NCBI RefSeq assembly: GCF_016545825.1
Contig: NC_052613.1
Span: forward strand, 39,166,112-39,230,111
Direction of reading: 5' to 3'
Origin: Eucalyptus grandis
Taxonomy: Eukaryota > Streptophyta > Magnoliopsida > Myrtales > Myrtaceae
DNA: 64,000 nucleotides
The notes beneath the pieces were generated by a model, which was not told the origin of the DNA, searched no databases, and saw only the letters and a list, made by a program, of their open reading frames with translations. The position numbers and the translations under genes are program-made. Position 1 is the stretch's first letter; every line of letters begins with the position of its first letter. This document shows positions 23,700-35,305 of the stretch, one piece after another.

Positions 23700-25179
23700 C
23701 TCTCACAAAAATCTTTCTCCGCCTCCTTCGACACCGACGATCAGCACCGGCCGAGCGCCCTCCTCGTCCGGCGGTACTCGATCTCCGCCGCCGCCACCGC
23801 CGCCACCGCCGCCTCCTCGCCGCCCTCGCAGCTCCCGCTGGCCTCCAAGGTCCAGCGTCTCGCGGACAATGTCCAGATTTTTCTGAAACGCTCCGATCGT
23901 CTCGCGCTCTATTTTGGCTCCCGATTGAGTCAGAGCGGCTTCGAGCCGGGGATTTGACTATTTCAGAATTTTTGCTTCTTGGCTTCGGTTGATTCCTTCT
24001 CTGTTGCTCTAGCTCTGATTTGAAGAGCGATTTTCCGGATGCAGCTTGCGAGGCAGGATTACTTGGAGCTGAGACAAGAGGCGAGTGAACTGCAGGAGTA
24101 TATTCCAACACGAAGCTCAATCGAGTCACGCAGTCACGCGCTACCTCGGCGTTCTCGCCGACAAGAAGCCGAAACTAGGTGAGGCGGTGCGGCGTCTGTT
24201 GTGCCTCGACGCACGTTTGCTTTCTCATTTTGGTTTTTGACAGGTTCTGTGCTTTGTGTCAGATCAAGTCGCCATTGAAGATGAGGCTAGGATAGCACCG
24301 CTCGTCTGTGAGAAGAGGAAGTTGTTCAATGAGTTGTTGACATCCAAAGGTCAGTCTTTGGTTTCTTAATTGAGTTCTCCCACTTTCCACACGAAGCACG
24401 TGGACCGGAAGTACTTGGATACATGAGCTGATAATTCAGAAAATTTCTAGTTTGAAAGCTATTCATTTTCGGGATGATGTTCCTATCGGATGGATGGGTA
24501 GAGATAGCTTGCTTGTATGGTAATTTTGCAGTATGTAGTAGGAGGACAAAACTTGAGTTTAACGAGTAAGATCTAGTTGGAATATGACTGATAGAGTTTT
24601 AGCGATGAAGTGCAGATTAACTTGTGATGCATTTTTCTGATCATTATTAGTCTGAAAAATTGAGCTGTTTGTTAGTTCAGGACCTCCCTTTTTGAGGCTG
24701 TAAGAAGTTTTTTGGTCAAAAATTTATGGGTATTTTATTTCCTATGATGATTTGAAGATACTTTTAATTTCAGGGAACATAAAGGTATTCTGTCGTTCGA
24801 GACCATTATTTGAAGATGAAGATCCCTTTGCTGTAGAATTCCTGGATGATTTTACTATCCGTGTCGACATTGGTGATGGGACCAATACCAATTCTAAAAA
24901 AGATTATGAATTTGATAGGGTGTATGGACCTCATGTTGGATGGATCGAGCTAGAAAATGATTAATTTTGTTACATAATAGGCATCATTTGAAAAAAAAAT
25001 TGGTATATACTAGTTACATGGCTAGTTTGCGTGGAGGTTTGTTATCTTACAGTAGAACTGGTGCATGTGCAGCTAATATATTTAATGATGTTCAACCATT
25101 GGTTCAATCAGCTTTGGATGGATTTAATGTGTCAATATTTGCTTATGGACAAAGTAACTCAGGAAAGACGCACACTATG
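23700..25179 (+). pseudogene. KIN-14 (KAC/KCA-type) kinesin 5' fragment
   Basis: Five exon pieces with introns are visible. About 23730-23876 reads LVRRYSISAA then LASKVQRLADNVQ. 24045-24178 reads LARQDYLELRQEASELQEY and then goes out of frame. 24263-24349 reads PLVCEKRKLFNELLTSKG. 24774-24942 reads GNIKVFCRSRPLFEDEDP to EFDRVYGPHVG. 25073-25179 reads IFNDVQPLVQSALDGFNVS and the P-loop GQSNSGKTHTM. The order matches the KIN-14 kinesins known as KAC1/KCA, which act in actin-dependent chloroplast movement. The motor stops after the P-loop at a splice donor followed by a CT repeat. The first exon, the frameshift near 24090 and the missing remainder make it non-functional. Confidence 0.88.
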
Positions 25180-25624
25180 GTCTCTCTCTCTATCTCTCTC
25201 TCTCTCAAACATGCTCCCACTTCCCGCGACCTCAATCCCTCGTCCGACAACACAGCCCGACCCCACAAGACAAGACGACAAAAATTAGATTGCGACCAAA
25301 CTGTTCACGCTCCATCACCTTCCTCGGATCAAACAACACACCCCCCCCCCAACGGGAACGCCCGGAATCATTGCGATCGAGACGCATCCACTTAAACGAT
25401 CGAAATTTCCACGCGAAGCTCCAAAGCAAAAGACATCAAACACGAGAGGAGACGGGGAAGGCGAGGAACCTGAGGAGGAGCCAAGAGGCCTGGGTGGTAG
25501 AGCGACTGCTGCTGGAGAAGGACTCGCTGCATCAACGCCGGCTGCTGCTGCTGCTTCTTCTTATAGAACTATTGGTTCCACCTCCCCGATGCTTTGAAAA
25601 CCAATCCTCAATCCTTGCTGGACG

Positions 25625-26240
25625 CGCCCGGTGAGCTTTGGGGTGTCGGCGATCACCGAGGAGGCACACGCGGAGGAGGTTAGAGCTTGGGACGCAGCCA
25701 CGACCGGCGGGGCTCTTCGGACCGAGTAGCACCCGGTGGTGACAGCGGAGGCGATCGAGCTTGGAGGCAAGCAGCGGGCTTTTGGGTGTCCACGCTCGCC
25801 GAAGAGGCCAAGGCAGAGATGGTCGGGACCCAACCACGATCGGCGGGGTTCTTGGGAGTGAATGGCTCTTGACGGCAACGGCAGAGGTGGCCAAGCTAGG
25901 AAGCGACCGGCAGAGGTGGCCAAGCTCGAAGGCGACCGGCCGGATTTTGAGCGTACGCGATCGTCGAATAGGCCGAGGCAGAAATGGTCAAAGCTTAGGA
26001 CCCAAACACGACCGGCGAGGCTCTTCGGAGCGAGTGGCTCCTGGCGACGATGGCGGAGGCGGCCGAGCTCGGAGGCGACCAGCGGGCTTTTGGGTGTCCG
26101 CGCTCACCTTAGAGGCCGCGGCGGAGATGGTTAGAGTTCGGGACCCAGCCACGACCGGAAGAGTTCTTCGGAGCGAGTGGTTCCCGACGGCGACGGTGGA
26201 GGCGGCCAACCTTGGAGGCAACTGGCGAGCTTTTGGTCGA
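25625..26240. repeat. Degenerate GC-rich tandem array, unit about 155 bp
   Basis: A block containing GCGGGCTTTTGGGTGTCC, a GAGGCC...GAGATGGT stretch, then ACGACCGGCGGGGCTCTTCGG recurs about four times, near 25640, 25790, 25945 and 26095, with substitutions and small indels. Long open frames occur on both strands because of base composition, and none looks like a protein. It fills the right half of the Pack-MULE-like element. Confidence 0.75.
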
Positions 26241-26514
26241 GAGAGATTAGGTTGCAGGTTTCATGGAGAAGGACGGCTTGCGTGCAAATAGGAGAAAAGG
26301 ACGCAGTCATTAATGAAGAGAGAAGGACGCGGCAAAAATTTGGCTAAAAGAAAAAGCGGGACCCGGCTCCACGTGGCGACACCTGTCGCATCCTGATTGG
26401 GCGGGGCGCACGGTGACGTGGAGCGCCAGGCCCGACTCACTCTCGCGATTGGGTTAAGAGCGTCGTACTCGCTTGTCGCTTCCGCTGCGAAGTTGATGAA
26501 CCGAGCGAGGGGTG

Positions 26515-26705
26515 AATGGGCCGGTGGGCGCAATTTCGTGGAGGATTTTGTGGGCCTGCGATGCAGTATTTTCTCGGGAGAGAGAGGTTCTATGGTCCAG
26601 CTCTCATCGCCACGTAGGAGTGATTGGGCCCGTGGGCCCAATGCTGTGGATTTTATGGGCCCGCGATGTGATATTTCTAGGAAAAGAGAGGTTTTATGGT
26701 CCCCA
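26515..26705. repeat. Two-copy tandem repeat of about 108 bp
   Basis: The words GGGCC(G/C)GTGGGC(G/C)CAAT, GTGGATTTTATGGGCC-type and GAGAGAGGTT(C/T)TATGGTCC appear once at 26518-26613 and again at 26626-26702. The function is unknown. The array lies between the Pack-MULE-like element and the tRNA gene. Confidence 0.7.
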
Positions 26706-26740
26706 AAAAAATAAAAAGTGAAAAAATATTTAAAGATACT

Positions 26741-26813
26741 CGCCGTCTGTGGGAATCGAACCCACGACCACATGGTTAAAAGCCATGCGCTCTACCAGCT
26801 GAGCTAAGACGGC
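26741..26813 (-). tRNA. tRNA-Lys (anticodon TTT)
   Basis: The minus strand folds as a 73-nt cloverleaf. The acceptor stem is GCCGTCT paired with AGACGGC, with G as discriminator. The D arm and A box are TAGCTCAGCTGG. The anticodon stem is CATGG/CCATG with loop CTTTTAA and anticodon TTT. The T arm and B box are GGTTCGAATCC. No CCA is encoded and there is no intron, as expected for this nuclear tRNA. The TTT tract needed for Pol III termination is not obvious immediately downstream; an AAATATTTTTTC stretch follows within about 20 bases. Confidence 0.97.
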
Positions 26814-27203
26814 TTTACTGTTAACATGTGTTTATTGTTGGTATTCAAAACCCATAAAGGTTACGTGTCTTATTTTAATAACTAGAGTCCTTTGCGAGAA
26901 TTGTGTACACCCATTACAGCAAATTTAAATGGCATAAGCAAGCACTGCTGCTAGCTTCTCCACGTATAAATCGCATCTAAATTCATTCAGAGGAAAATGA
27001 AGTGTCCATGTTAATCCAACGAGACATTGGCCAAGCCATCCTATACTGTGTATTTCTCGACTTTTAGGTTAGATCTTTACTGTTACGGCAAATTTAAGCA
27101 TGATTCTCGTGGTACGGAGATCGTCGTCCCTACTACTCCCACATTGAAAGCAATCTCTGACATCCTTAGTACGATTAATGAAAGCCTTTAAGGCTTCGCT
27201 TGC

Positions 27204-27210
27204 TATATAA
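27204..27210 (+). promoter_or_regulatory. TATA box of the FPF1-like gene
   Basis: TATATAA followed by GCAGGCC lies 90 bp upstream of the FPF1-like start codon, at the right spacing for a short leader. A CT-rich leader (27241-27292) follows. Confidence 0.75.
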
Positions 27211-27299
27211 GCAGGCCAAATCAATAATCTCCACACCCTACCTCTCCCTCGCCACTACAAAGAGCTGTCCTGTTTCTCTCCCTCTCTCTAGAACACAAG

Positions 27300-27698
27300 A
27301 TGTCCGGCGTTTGGCTCTTCAACAAGAACGGCGTGGCTCGCCTCATCCCGAACCCGACGCGGGAATCCTTCGAGCGGAGGGAGCCGCACCACCCGGGCAC
27401 CGCGACGGCCCCCGGCGCCCGCCCCCGGTTCCTGGTCTACGTCCCCGCCAACCACGTGATCAGGTCCCACGCCGAGCTCGAGCGGCGGCTCGGCGAGCTC
27501 GGCTGGACCCGCTACCACGACGCGGCCGCCGCGAAGCCCGACCTGATCCAATTCCACAAGTCCGACCGCTCGGCCCACCTTATCTCTCTCCCTAGAGACT
27601 TCGCCAACCTCAAGACCCTCCACATGTATGACATCGTCGTCAAGAACCGATCCTTCTTCGAAGTCCGTGACCCCGCGAATGTCGAGCCATCCGTTTAG
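27300..27698 (+). CDS. Flowering-promoting factor 1-like protein
   Basis: FPF1-like proteins are small plant proteins that promote flowering and gibberellin-linked growth; their biochemical role is not known. The gene is intronless, 132 residues, against about 110 in typical members. Family marks are MSGVWLF at the start, PNPTRESF, the central block FLVYVPANHVIRSHAELERRL, GWTRYH, LIQFHKSD, HLISLPRDFANLK and the end MYDIVVKNRSFFEVRD. The extra length is in the loop at about residues 24-42, rich in Pro, Ala and Arg, and in a short C-terminal tail. The coding part is strongly GC-rich at third positions while the flanks are AT-rich. A TATA box is present upstream. Confidence 0.95.
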   Translation: MSGVWLFNKNGVARLIPNPTRESFERREPHHPGTATAPGARPRFLVYVPANHVIRSHAELERRLGELGWTRYHDAAAAKPDLIQFHKSDRSAHLISLPRDFANLKTLHMYDIVVKNRSFFEVRDPANVEPSV

Positions 27699-29582
27699 CC
27701 CCAGCCAGTAGCTAAAGCTAGTCTCTTGGCGACAATGTAATTACTTTCAGCTGGATTAAACACGTCAATTATGTGGCGAACACAAAGGAGGAAGTTAAGG
27801 GCCATTATCATCGGTCTTGATCTCAGTGTTTTTACTGATAGTGTCCTGTATGCAGTTTTAGGGCATAGAGATGTGCGGACATGGATAAAGTCATCGGTGT
27901 TGTAAGCTAGAGGTTGGAAATGCATGGGGCTGATGCTTGGTTCGCATTTCGGGGTAGATGGTTCGCCAACTTTTCATGGGTTCGAGACGTGCTTTTCTTG
28001 TTTTCTAGATGGTTACAGGACCGACCGTGATTCATTTTGACGTCACAATTTGCTCGTTTGTGTCTTCATGCACGCTTTCTTATGTTTGTGATGATGTATA
28101 ATTAGCTGCATGGCCTTTGCCTAACTATGAGTGAATCTGATTGGTGGTGTTAATCATTATGTATGTATATAAGATCACTTCGTTGTGGAAAAAGCACATG
28201 AAAAATTGCAATAGTAACGGTAATCATTATCCACCATAAAAAAATTACTCCATAAAAAGATTCATACTTAAATTTTAAACCCGTTTGTCTCACTGAAATG
28301 AAAGCTAAACATGACACACGTGAACTATCTTGAACAGGACACACGTATCAATATGAAATTGTCTCACTTGAATATGAGAATACATCATATCATTGCACAT
28401 GCGATGATTAATGCTAGCTATGTCTGCACCAAACATTCCGAACCTAATCAAATTCCACTACTCTCATCCACTTGCACACAATGAGGCGATTATTTGCAAG
28501 TGATATGAACCAACAATCATTTTCATTCATCAATTTACTATATGGTTTTGACCTATCAAGACCCGTTTGCAAAAAACACGGCATACATAACTAGCATTAA
28601 TCATCGCATGTGCGGTGTTACCACGCAACCAAAGAGAGCAAGATCAACGGTGGGTTCACATTCATACCTAGCTAGCCGACGTGTAGCAAAACCCTAAGGC
28701 TTGGGAGAGCTAGCTGTGGGGAGAGCCGAGGGGGTTCAACGACCGGAAAAGGAAATGAGGAAAAAGAGAAAACAGTCGAGCTACTACTAGGAGTACCAGA
28801 AGCCCTAGTCCTGAAGACGACGCAGACGGAGCAGCAGAGTTTGGGGGTGGGGGGGTACGAATGTTATTAATGGGAGACAGAGAAGGACCGCGTTGGGAAT
28901 GAAAATAGACACAGATTTTAGAGAGAGAGAGCATTGAGCAATGGCTAGAAAGTAGCAACTTGGGTGAGTGATTAGACGTAGCGATGCGAAATGGGGGAAC
29001 TTTTGCCTTTCTTCGGCGGAGGGGGTTCATAGGGGTGTCAATGTCACGTGCGTACGGAGGATGAGCTTCGCTCTGCGCTTTCTTCGCCGGTCAACCTTTG
29101 ACCTATCGTTCCCTACTCCCTCCCTCGCCCCCCTCCTATGCTACCGTGGTTCGTTATCCTTGTCCTTCACTGGTTTTTCTCTGCGCTCCATCGGTCGGTG
29201 CAGACGCGCAAGGACCAGCTCCTACGTAGTCGCGAGCGTGAATGGATCGTGTCGTTGCATGTTGCAGGGGCCCTCCCCGTTCTACCCAAAAAAAACGAGA
29301 ACCCGTCCGGAGCCGAGTTTTGCACAACGTAAGGATAATTTCATGGTGTTGCCATGGAAGGATTAGTAGAAAATTTGGCACGTCGATGGTTCGGCCGCCC
29401 AAGTAATCGGTCCATGGAGTTTTTTATTTTTATATTTTTGGTAAAGATAATTATATAAATAGGAAAAGCCAAAATGCAAAGCAATCGGTTTCAATAACTT
29501 TCACTCATAATGTGAACATGCAGGACGAGTGGAAGGGAGTCGAAACAAAAAAAAAAGGAACACATAATCATAAAAACACAGC
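27699..29582. other. Intergenic DNA, no gene recognised
   Basis: This is AT-rich DNA downstream of the FPF1-like gene, then a GC-richer part at 28700-29340 with several unrelated open frames of 60-130 codons on both strands. None shows a family motif. The 28850 region has a G-tract of about nine bases. The GC-richer part could hold the first exon of something transcribed, but there is no support in the sequence. Confidence 0.5.
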
Positions 29583-29930
29583 TAAACAAACAGTAAAACA
29601 AGCCTGGGCAAAACGCCACAAGGCAAAGAAACAACATAGTAAACTACATAACTAGGTAAAATGAGTGTTGGTTTCGTAAAAAACAGAAGGGTCAAAACCC
29701 CATCCTCGCGAAGCCACCTGTTTCTATGGTTGTCCGGCACCTTGCTGAAGGTAAGAACTTTATCCTTAACGACTTTGATAAGGTGCTCATTCAAAGCAGA
29801 GATTTCTAGCGCTTCGCCACAAAAGATGATGTTGTTCATTTTCTTCCAAATTAAGTGGCATAAGGCTCCAAAAGAAAACCAGACAATGGAGTGGAAAAAA
29901 TCCTTACCAGAGAGGAATCTCATGTCCATG
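29583..29930 (-). mobile_element. LINE 3' end fragment
   Basis: The minus strand encodes FGALCHLIWKKMNNIIF, then LIKVVKDKV, then KVPDNHRNRWL, matching the zinc-finger-like C-terminal end of plant non-LTR retrotransposon proteins (W..W..RN.RIF, then VPD..RNR). Only about 115 codons remain and the reverse transcriptase is missing, as in a 5'-truncated LINE. A clear poly(A) end or target duplication was not found. Confidence 0.7.
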
Positions 29931-32900
29931 GAGTGTTTGTCACCGTTTCATAGAACTACTCCTTTCACTTAAAGCTAAAAACTTTCATCTTTAATAACAC
30001 TATGGCTTAATTCCCTAAAAAGAACTCTCAATTTTTGGGTTTAATCACAATTCTATCTCGAATATTTTTTATCTAAAGAAAATTCTCAATTTTTACTTTA
30101 TCCAAAAATCGCAACTTGTGTATTTATCAACACTCTCACTTTTATTTGAAATTACAACAACATAATTTTGAAAAGAAAAAAAGAGAGATCGAAATAAAGT
30201 TGAGATTGGACCTAAATTTATAAGTTTTTTTAAGGAGATTAGCCTCAATACTAGCAAGGCCATAAAAATAAAGCATGGGCTCATGTCCACATAGCATTAG
30301 CATGTAGCGATAGTAACTTCATAATATTCGATATTCATCCTATTTATTACTTTATCATAATTTTCAGATGTAAATGAAAGTATATTGGTAAACTAAAACT
30401 ATGGATCACCTCGAGGACATCACATGTTTGCAAATTCTAAATATCATCTCGCGATCCTTTCAATTTAAAATCAATTTTCTTATAGAAATATTAAAGCATG
30501 AGTCTGCCAATATTTCACTTCTGTGAAATGAATATTTCTATGACATATTAATCAAGTAATGTAAGTAAAAAAGTTAAAGGTTAATCGTGATAAAACAAAA
30601 TTACGTTTTACAAAGTTAGGAAAAATGATCAACTTTAAGCATTAATAAATGCATAATATATCAATAATCAACGTTGGCAATGAATTTTTCACAAGATAAC
30701 GAAGGATTATGCAAATATTCTTATTCTAAAACTAAGAATGAAATTTCGTTTAATCAACTGATATAACCACATTATGGACTGGGATTTAGTTTATAAAATT
30801 TCATGTAAGCTCTGGCGGTGAATTTGATTCATGTGAATATTATTTTATTATAATTTTACGCATATTGGTTTTCTTGCGAAGATTCATGCCGACACCAACA
30901 TATAAAATATTTCAACAGATAAAGTCTTAGACCTATGTAACGCACCAATATCTTGCGAGTCTCATATTTAAAGGCAACACGAATTACGAAGTCAGCGTCA
31001 CAGTTCATCAGCTAAACTTTCCTACATAAGGCAAACTTCCTTGTCGTGAAAAACTCCGTTTGACGGTAGGAGGGCACCCATCGTATATCTCTACTAATTC
31101 CTCGATAGAATAACAAGACTCGATTCCCGAAAAAGGGTAATTTTCATTTTTTTGTGTAATATGGAAACGGGGAAAATGATACTTTATATTATGGTAGGCA
31201 TGATGAATGAACAATGAGATGGATAAACAAGTCAGCTTTTTGGATGGGCTAAACACGTGATGTTTTTGTTTTGATCTTCGGAACGAATTGGGCCTCCGGC
31301 CCTGTCCTTTCCTTAAAAAGCTTCGCCTCACCTTCACTTTCCGTAATTACTTTCTCAAAATGTACACCACTCCAAAATCCATACAAAAAGAAAAGGAAAA
31401 GAAAAAACATAAGGGCCATCTATGATTTGCACTTTAAATTTCAATTGCGAAACCCATAATTTATTTTTAATTTAATCTGAAACACCCAAAAAATATTGAA
31501 AATCGGACATGTATAATCATATACAATTTCCGGCCATAATTTTCTGATGCTCGAACGGTATATTTTTGGCTTTGGAATTTCAGAGGACAAATTATTAACC
31601 GAAGTCAAGAAACAACCGGCAAGAGGAGGCGAAATAAGCTATTACCGTCCACTGCGCTCACGCTACTAAAGTAAGAATTCCATCGAGGACCGCTCGAGAA
31701 ATGCTTATGAAGTAGCCAAATAATTTAGTGTTACAGGTTTTTAATGTACTCACCTTTCTTTAAGCATATTTAATTAGTATTTTTTCCCCATAAACAACCA
31801 CAGTACTCACTATCATAACCCCTTGGAAGGACAAAAGTTTAAGAAATCAAGACCGATGGCCACCGCGAAATGAAACGGATCGATGAGTCATGATTCGCTC
31901 CCCCCGGGGCAAGGACGGTATCGATGCTCACGCTAGAGCCATTTTTTTTTTTACCTTATCAAGTATGTAATTGTCGGCAATAATATCCTCTGCTTTTTTT
32001 GCATGCCACTCCCGGATGATGCTTGCTTGTTCTGAACTCAAACGTGATTGTCACTGGCCCCGCTTTGCTGAATTTAGCAAAATCGCGCGTCGACCGAGTC
32101 CGTCGTCGATCCACTTCGGCAGACCCACGCGGACAGAACGTGGAATTTGAAATTCTTCTTCCTCGTCCTCCTTTTGAATTTCTTTAATCCCCCACGAGAA
32201 TTTGAGTCTTTTGAGCACGCCATCTAGAAAGAAGAGGGAGGGGGGAGAAGAAAAATGCGTTGCAGTGACGCGATCGGACATGACCGCTCCACCGCCTGAT
32301 TCGTGGGACGACGAACGAAGGACCAACTAACAACTTGAGAATGGTCTTTAGGATTATACGAGCGTCGATTTCGTGGGCCATCGTCCGACAAAGACACGGG
32401 GTCGATTAAGTAAACCTTCCCATAATTTGCCCGTTTTGCCCCTCGAACGAACGACGAGGATGGGCGGGGGGGCATGGTTCTGCTCCCAATACGGACGCTG
32501 GCCCCCGGTCGCATTTCGCGCACTTCCTTCCTCGTGATCGCTCTGACTCGAGTACTGTTCACTCTTTCGCTACACGACACTTCAATGCGACCAAAAACCA
32601 ACCACGTTCCAATGCTAAGAAACCATACCAAATTTACCGAATCCCCCCCCCCCTCACCTACTCTCTCTCTCTCTCTTCCTTCCTTCTTGCTTCCCTTAAA
32701 GACACGATTCCTCATGTTCGATTTTGAAATTAACAAGCGATGCTTCCAAAAGATTAACCAATTTAGAAAACTCAGTTCTCTCGCCTCTTTGAATGTCACG
32801 ATGATGGCGCGATATATCTTAATCTTTCAATGTTAACCTCGAAGAGATACATTGGATCTAGCTCTCTAAGGATAACTAGCAAGATCGAGCTAAGCGTCGT

Positions 32901-33181
32901 GATTCGCTGGTGACACCAAAAAAATTCAAATGTTTAACTGTTGGGGATTGGATTAAGACCATAATTAGGGAGAAAAAGAAGAAGAGAGAAGGGCATAAAT
33001 AATGGCCGCCTAGAATTCTAAATTCTAATGGACAGGCGCGTATGACCCTGCCAAGGTTGGAAGCAGAAGTAGTTCGTTCATCCCCCACACCAGCTTTGAC
33101 TCTGTCTCTCTCTCTCTCTCTCTCTCTTCCTTCCTTCTGCGTTGCGCCGTCGCCGGCGACGAGGAGCGAGCGGGGAGGGAG
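29931..33181. other. Gene-poor AT-rich intergenic DNA
   Basis: There are no coding regions I can support. From 29950 to 31900 it is AT-rich with no long conserved frame. Between 32040 and 32850 the base composition rises and short overlapping frames appear without motifs. A CT microsatellite at 33104-33127 lies in the expected leader of the kinase gene that starts at 33182. Confidence 0.6.
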
Positions 33182-35305
33182 ATGAAGTGCTTCCACTTCA
33201 CCAACGGCGAGCGGCGGGAGGAGGAGGAGGACGGCGCCGCCGCCTCCTCCTCCCGGACCTCCAGGGTGTCGTGGGCCCGCTCCTTCAGCGTCGCCTCCAG
33301 CACCGCCGCCGACACGCGGCGGTCCGAGTTCGGCGACTCCGACTCCCGGGACTTGGGGGACTCCCTGGCCTTCTACGAGCTGCTGACCCAGCGGCGCGCC
33401 AACGATCTGCGGGTCTTCTCCTTCGCGGAGCTCAAATCGGCCACCAGAGGGTTCAGCAGGGCCCTCATGATCGGCGAGGGAGGGTTCGGCTGCGTCTACA
33501 AGGGCGTCGTCGCGGTCCCCGGCGGCGCGCCGGACGGCTCCGACGCGAGGATGGACGTCGCCGTGAAGCAGCTGAACCGCAACGGCTTCCAGGCATGGAT
33601 TCCCCTTTCTGTTCTCGTCCGCTTGTGATTTCTTGAGCTCTTTCAATGCGCCATGTCAACGACTCGATGTCGTCTGGCGATGCCGTTTCTAGATGCATTT
33701 GGGATTCCTTAGCTCCGTCTGTTCACTCGCTGGCTGAGATTTTGCGCATGAAGATCATTAACGCCGATGTCAAGAGCGTGTTTTTACGAATCAAATCCGC
33801 CCGGACATAAAACTAGGAACTGAATTTGCTCGCTTGTCGTAGAAACCATTTGACGAATCTCGTCCTAATCTATTAGAGTCGCTCGTTGCTGCATCTTGTA
33901 CAGTACCTGAAGCTTCCAAGTTGGAAGTAAATAGTAAAGCAGTTACTGTGCTTAGCGCTAGATGCTGAAGGGATGTGATTTACATTTCTGCTTTTAGAGC
34001 TATTTTATGCAACCGGAATAATCAACAATTGTGGGTATTGGCTGATTTTACAGTTGGTCGAGGCGACAGTATTTTCTCCTGCTGTGGGGCTTAATGGGGT
34101 CGGAATGTCTATGAAACTCGTAAAGAGTCTAAGTAAAAGAACTGCACGATTTGACTGAAAGTATATCCAATATTCAGGGGCATAAGGAGTGGATTAATGA
34201 AGTAAATTTTCTTGGTGTAGTCAAGCACCCAAATCTTGTCAAGCTTGTCGGTTATTGCGCTGAGGACGATGAGAGGGGGATTCAACGCCTTTTGGTCTAT
34301 GAACTCATGCGCAATAAAAGCTTGGAAGATCATCTCCTGGCTCGGGTGCCATCGCCACTTTCCTGGAAAGTAAGGCTGAAAATCGCTCAGGATGCCGCTC
34401 GTGGGTTGGCGTACCTGCATGAAGAAATGGATTTTCAGGTACATGACTCTAAAAGCAATTCCAGATGTTCATGCTCTCCGACAGCAGCTTTCTTCCATAT
34501 AAGTTAGCTTGGAAAGAATGCTGTGAGAGGGGCAGGAATAGTTGGGAAATGCATTACCTAGTTAAAGTGTTCTCCTATGCTGGCAAGTACATGTAATTTC
34601 ACTGCTTGCTTTGTGCAGCTAATTTTCCGAGATTTTAAGACATCAAACATCCTGTTAGATGAAGACTTCAATGCTAAGCTCTCAGATTTTGGATTGGCTA
34701 GGCAGGGACCGGCTGAAGGGCTGAGTCATGTATCAACATCAGTAAGTCGAGCCATCTGTTTGTGGGATGTTCTTATCATTTTACAGCGAGCACGAGTATG
34801 AAAGCTTTGTTAGTTGTTGTAGCTCTCCCTACACTTTGTCTCAGAAAAACCTTTTGCTTTGCCACCATCACTGCTTTTCACTTGATTATTTTTTACTCCG
34901 AGGATACCTACAGTATATTCGAAGTTTTCCACCATGGGAAGATACTATTACTTCTCAACTTCAATCTGCATCACTGACATACCTGTTCTCTCTAAGGTTG
35001 TAGGAACAATTGGTTATGCAGCTCCAGAGTACGTACATACGGGCCGGCTGACTGCTAAGAGTGACGTATGGAGCTTTGGGGTGGTTCTTTATGAACTCAT
35101 CACAGGAAGACGGGCAGTGGAAAGGAATCTACCTCGGAGTGAGCAGAAGCTTTTGGATTGGGTCAGACCTTATGTTTCGGACTCAAGGAAATTCTCCCTT
35201 ATTCTAGATCCACGCCTTGAAGGACAGGACATCAAGTCAGCTCAGAAACTTGCTTCTCTCGCCAATAAGTGCCTGATGAAGCAGCCGAAATCGCGCCTAA
35301 AATGA
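33182..35305 (+). CDS. RLCK-VII kinase, PCRK1/PBL19-like, frameshifted near the C-terminus
   Basis: Kinases of this group relay pattern-triggered immune signals from receptor complexes at the plasma membrane. Four exons, 33182-33592, 34178-34438, 34619-34741 and 34997-35305, all meet in phase 0. The N-terminus MKCFHF resembles PCRK1/PCRK2. Kinase marks are [30 protein letters not shown] (RD type), [10 protein letters not shown] and GYAAPEY. Intron 1 has a GC donor (CAG then GCATGG) with a normal AG acceptor. At about 35297 one base is missing against the family reading PKMSNV, so the frame stops at 35305 after 367 residues. The lost tail ([14 protein letters not shown] and about 85 residues) is still open in another frame to 35562. 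It may be a recent knock-out or an assembly error. It converges on the next kinase gene. Confidence 0.9.

Larger units (their letters stand above)
23567..26427. mobile_element. Pack-MULE-like element with about 110-bp TIRs
   Basis: Positions 23567-23675 and 26320-26427 are inverted copies of each other: GGCGCTCCACGTCACC at the left end matches GGTGACGTGGAGCGCC at the right, and the similarity extends through GCCGCGTCCTTCTC. Between them are exons and introns of a KIN-14 kinesin and a GC-rich array, but no transposase. Long TIRs around captured gene pieces are the mark of Pack-MULEs. I could not find a 9-bp target duplication at these limits, so the superfamily is inferred. Confidence 0.75.

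Noticed and set aside
25561..26291. Several 100-180-codon frames on both strands
   Set aside because: They come from the GC-rich 155-bp tandem array; composition is Gly/Arg/Ala and no domain is seen.
28710..29366. Frames of 100-132 codons on both strands
   Set aside because: No motif, no splice-supported extension and no conservation that can be seen by eye.
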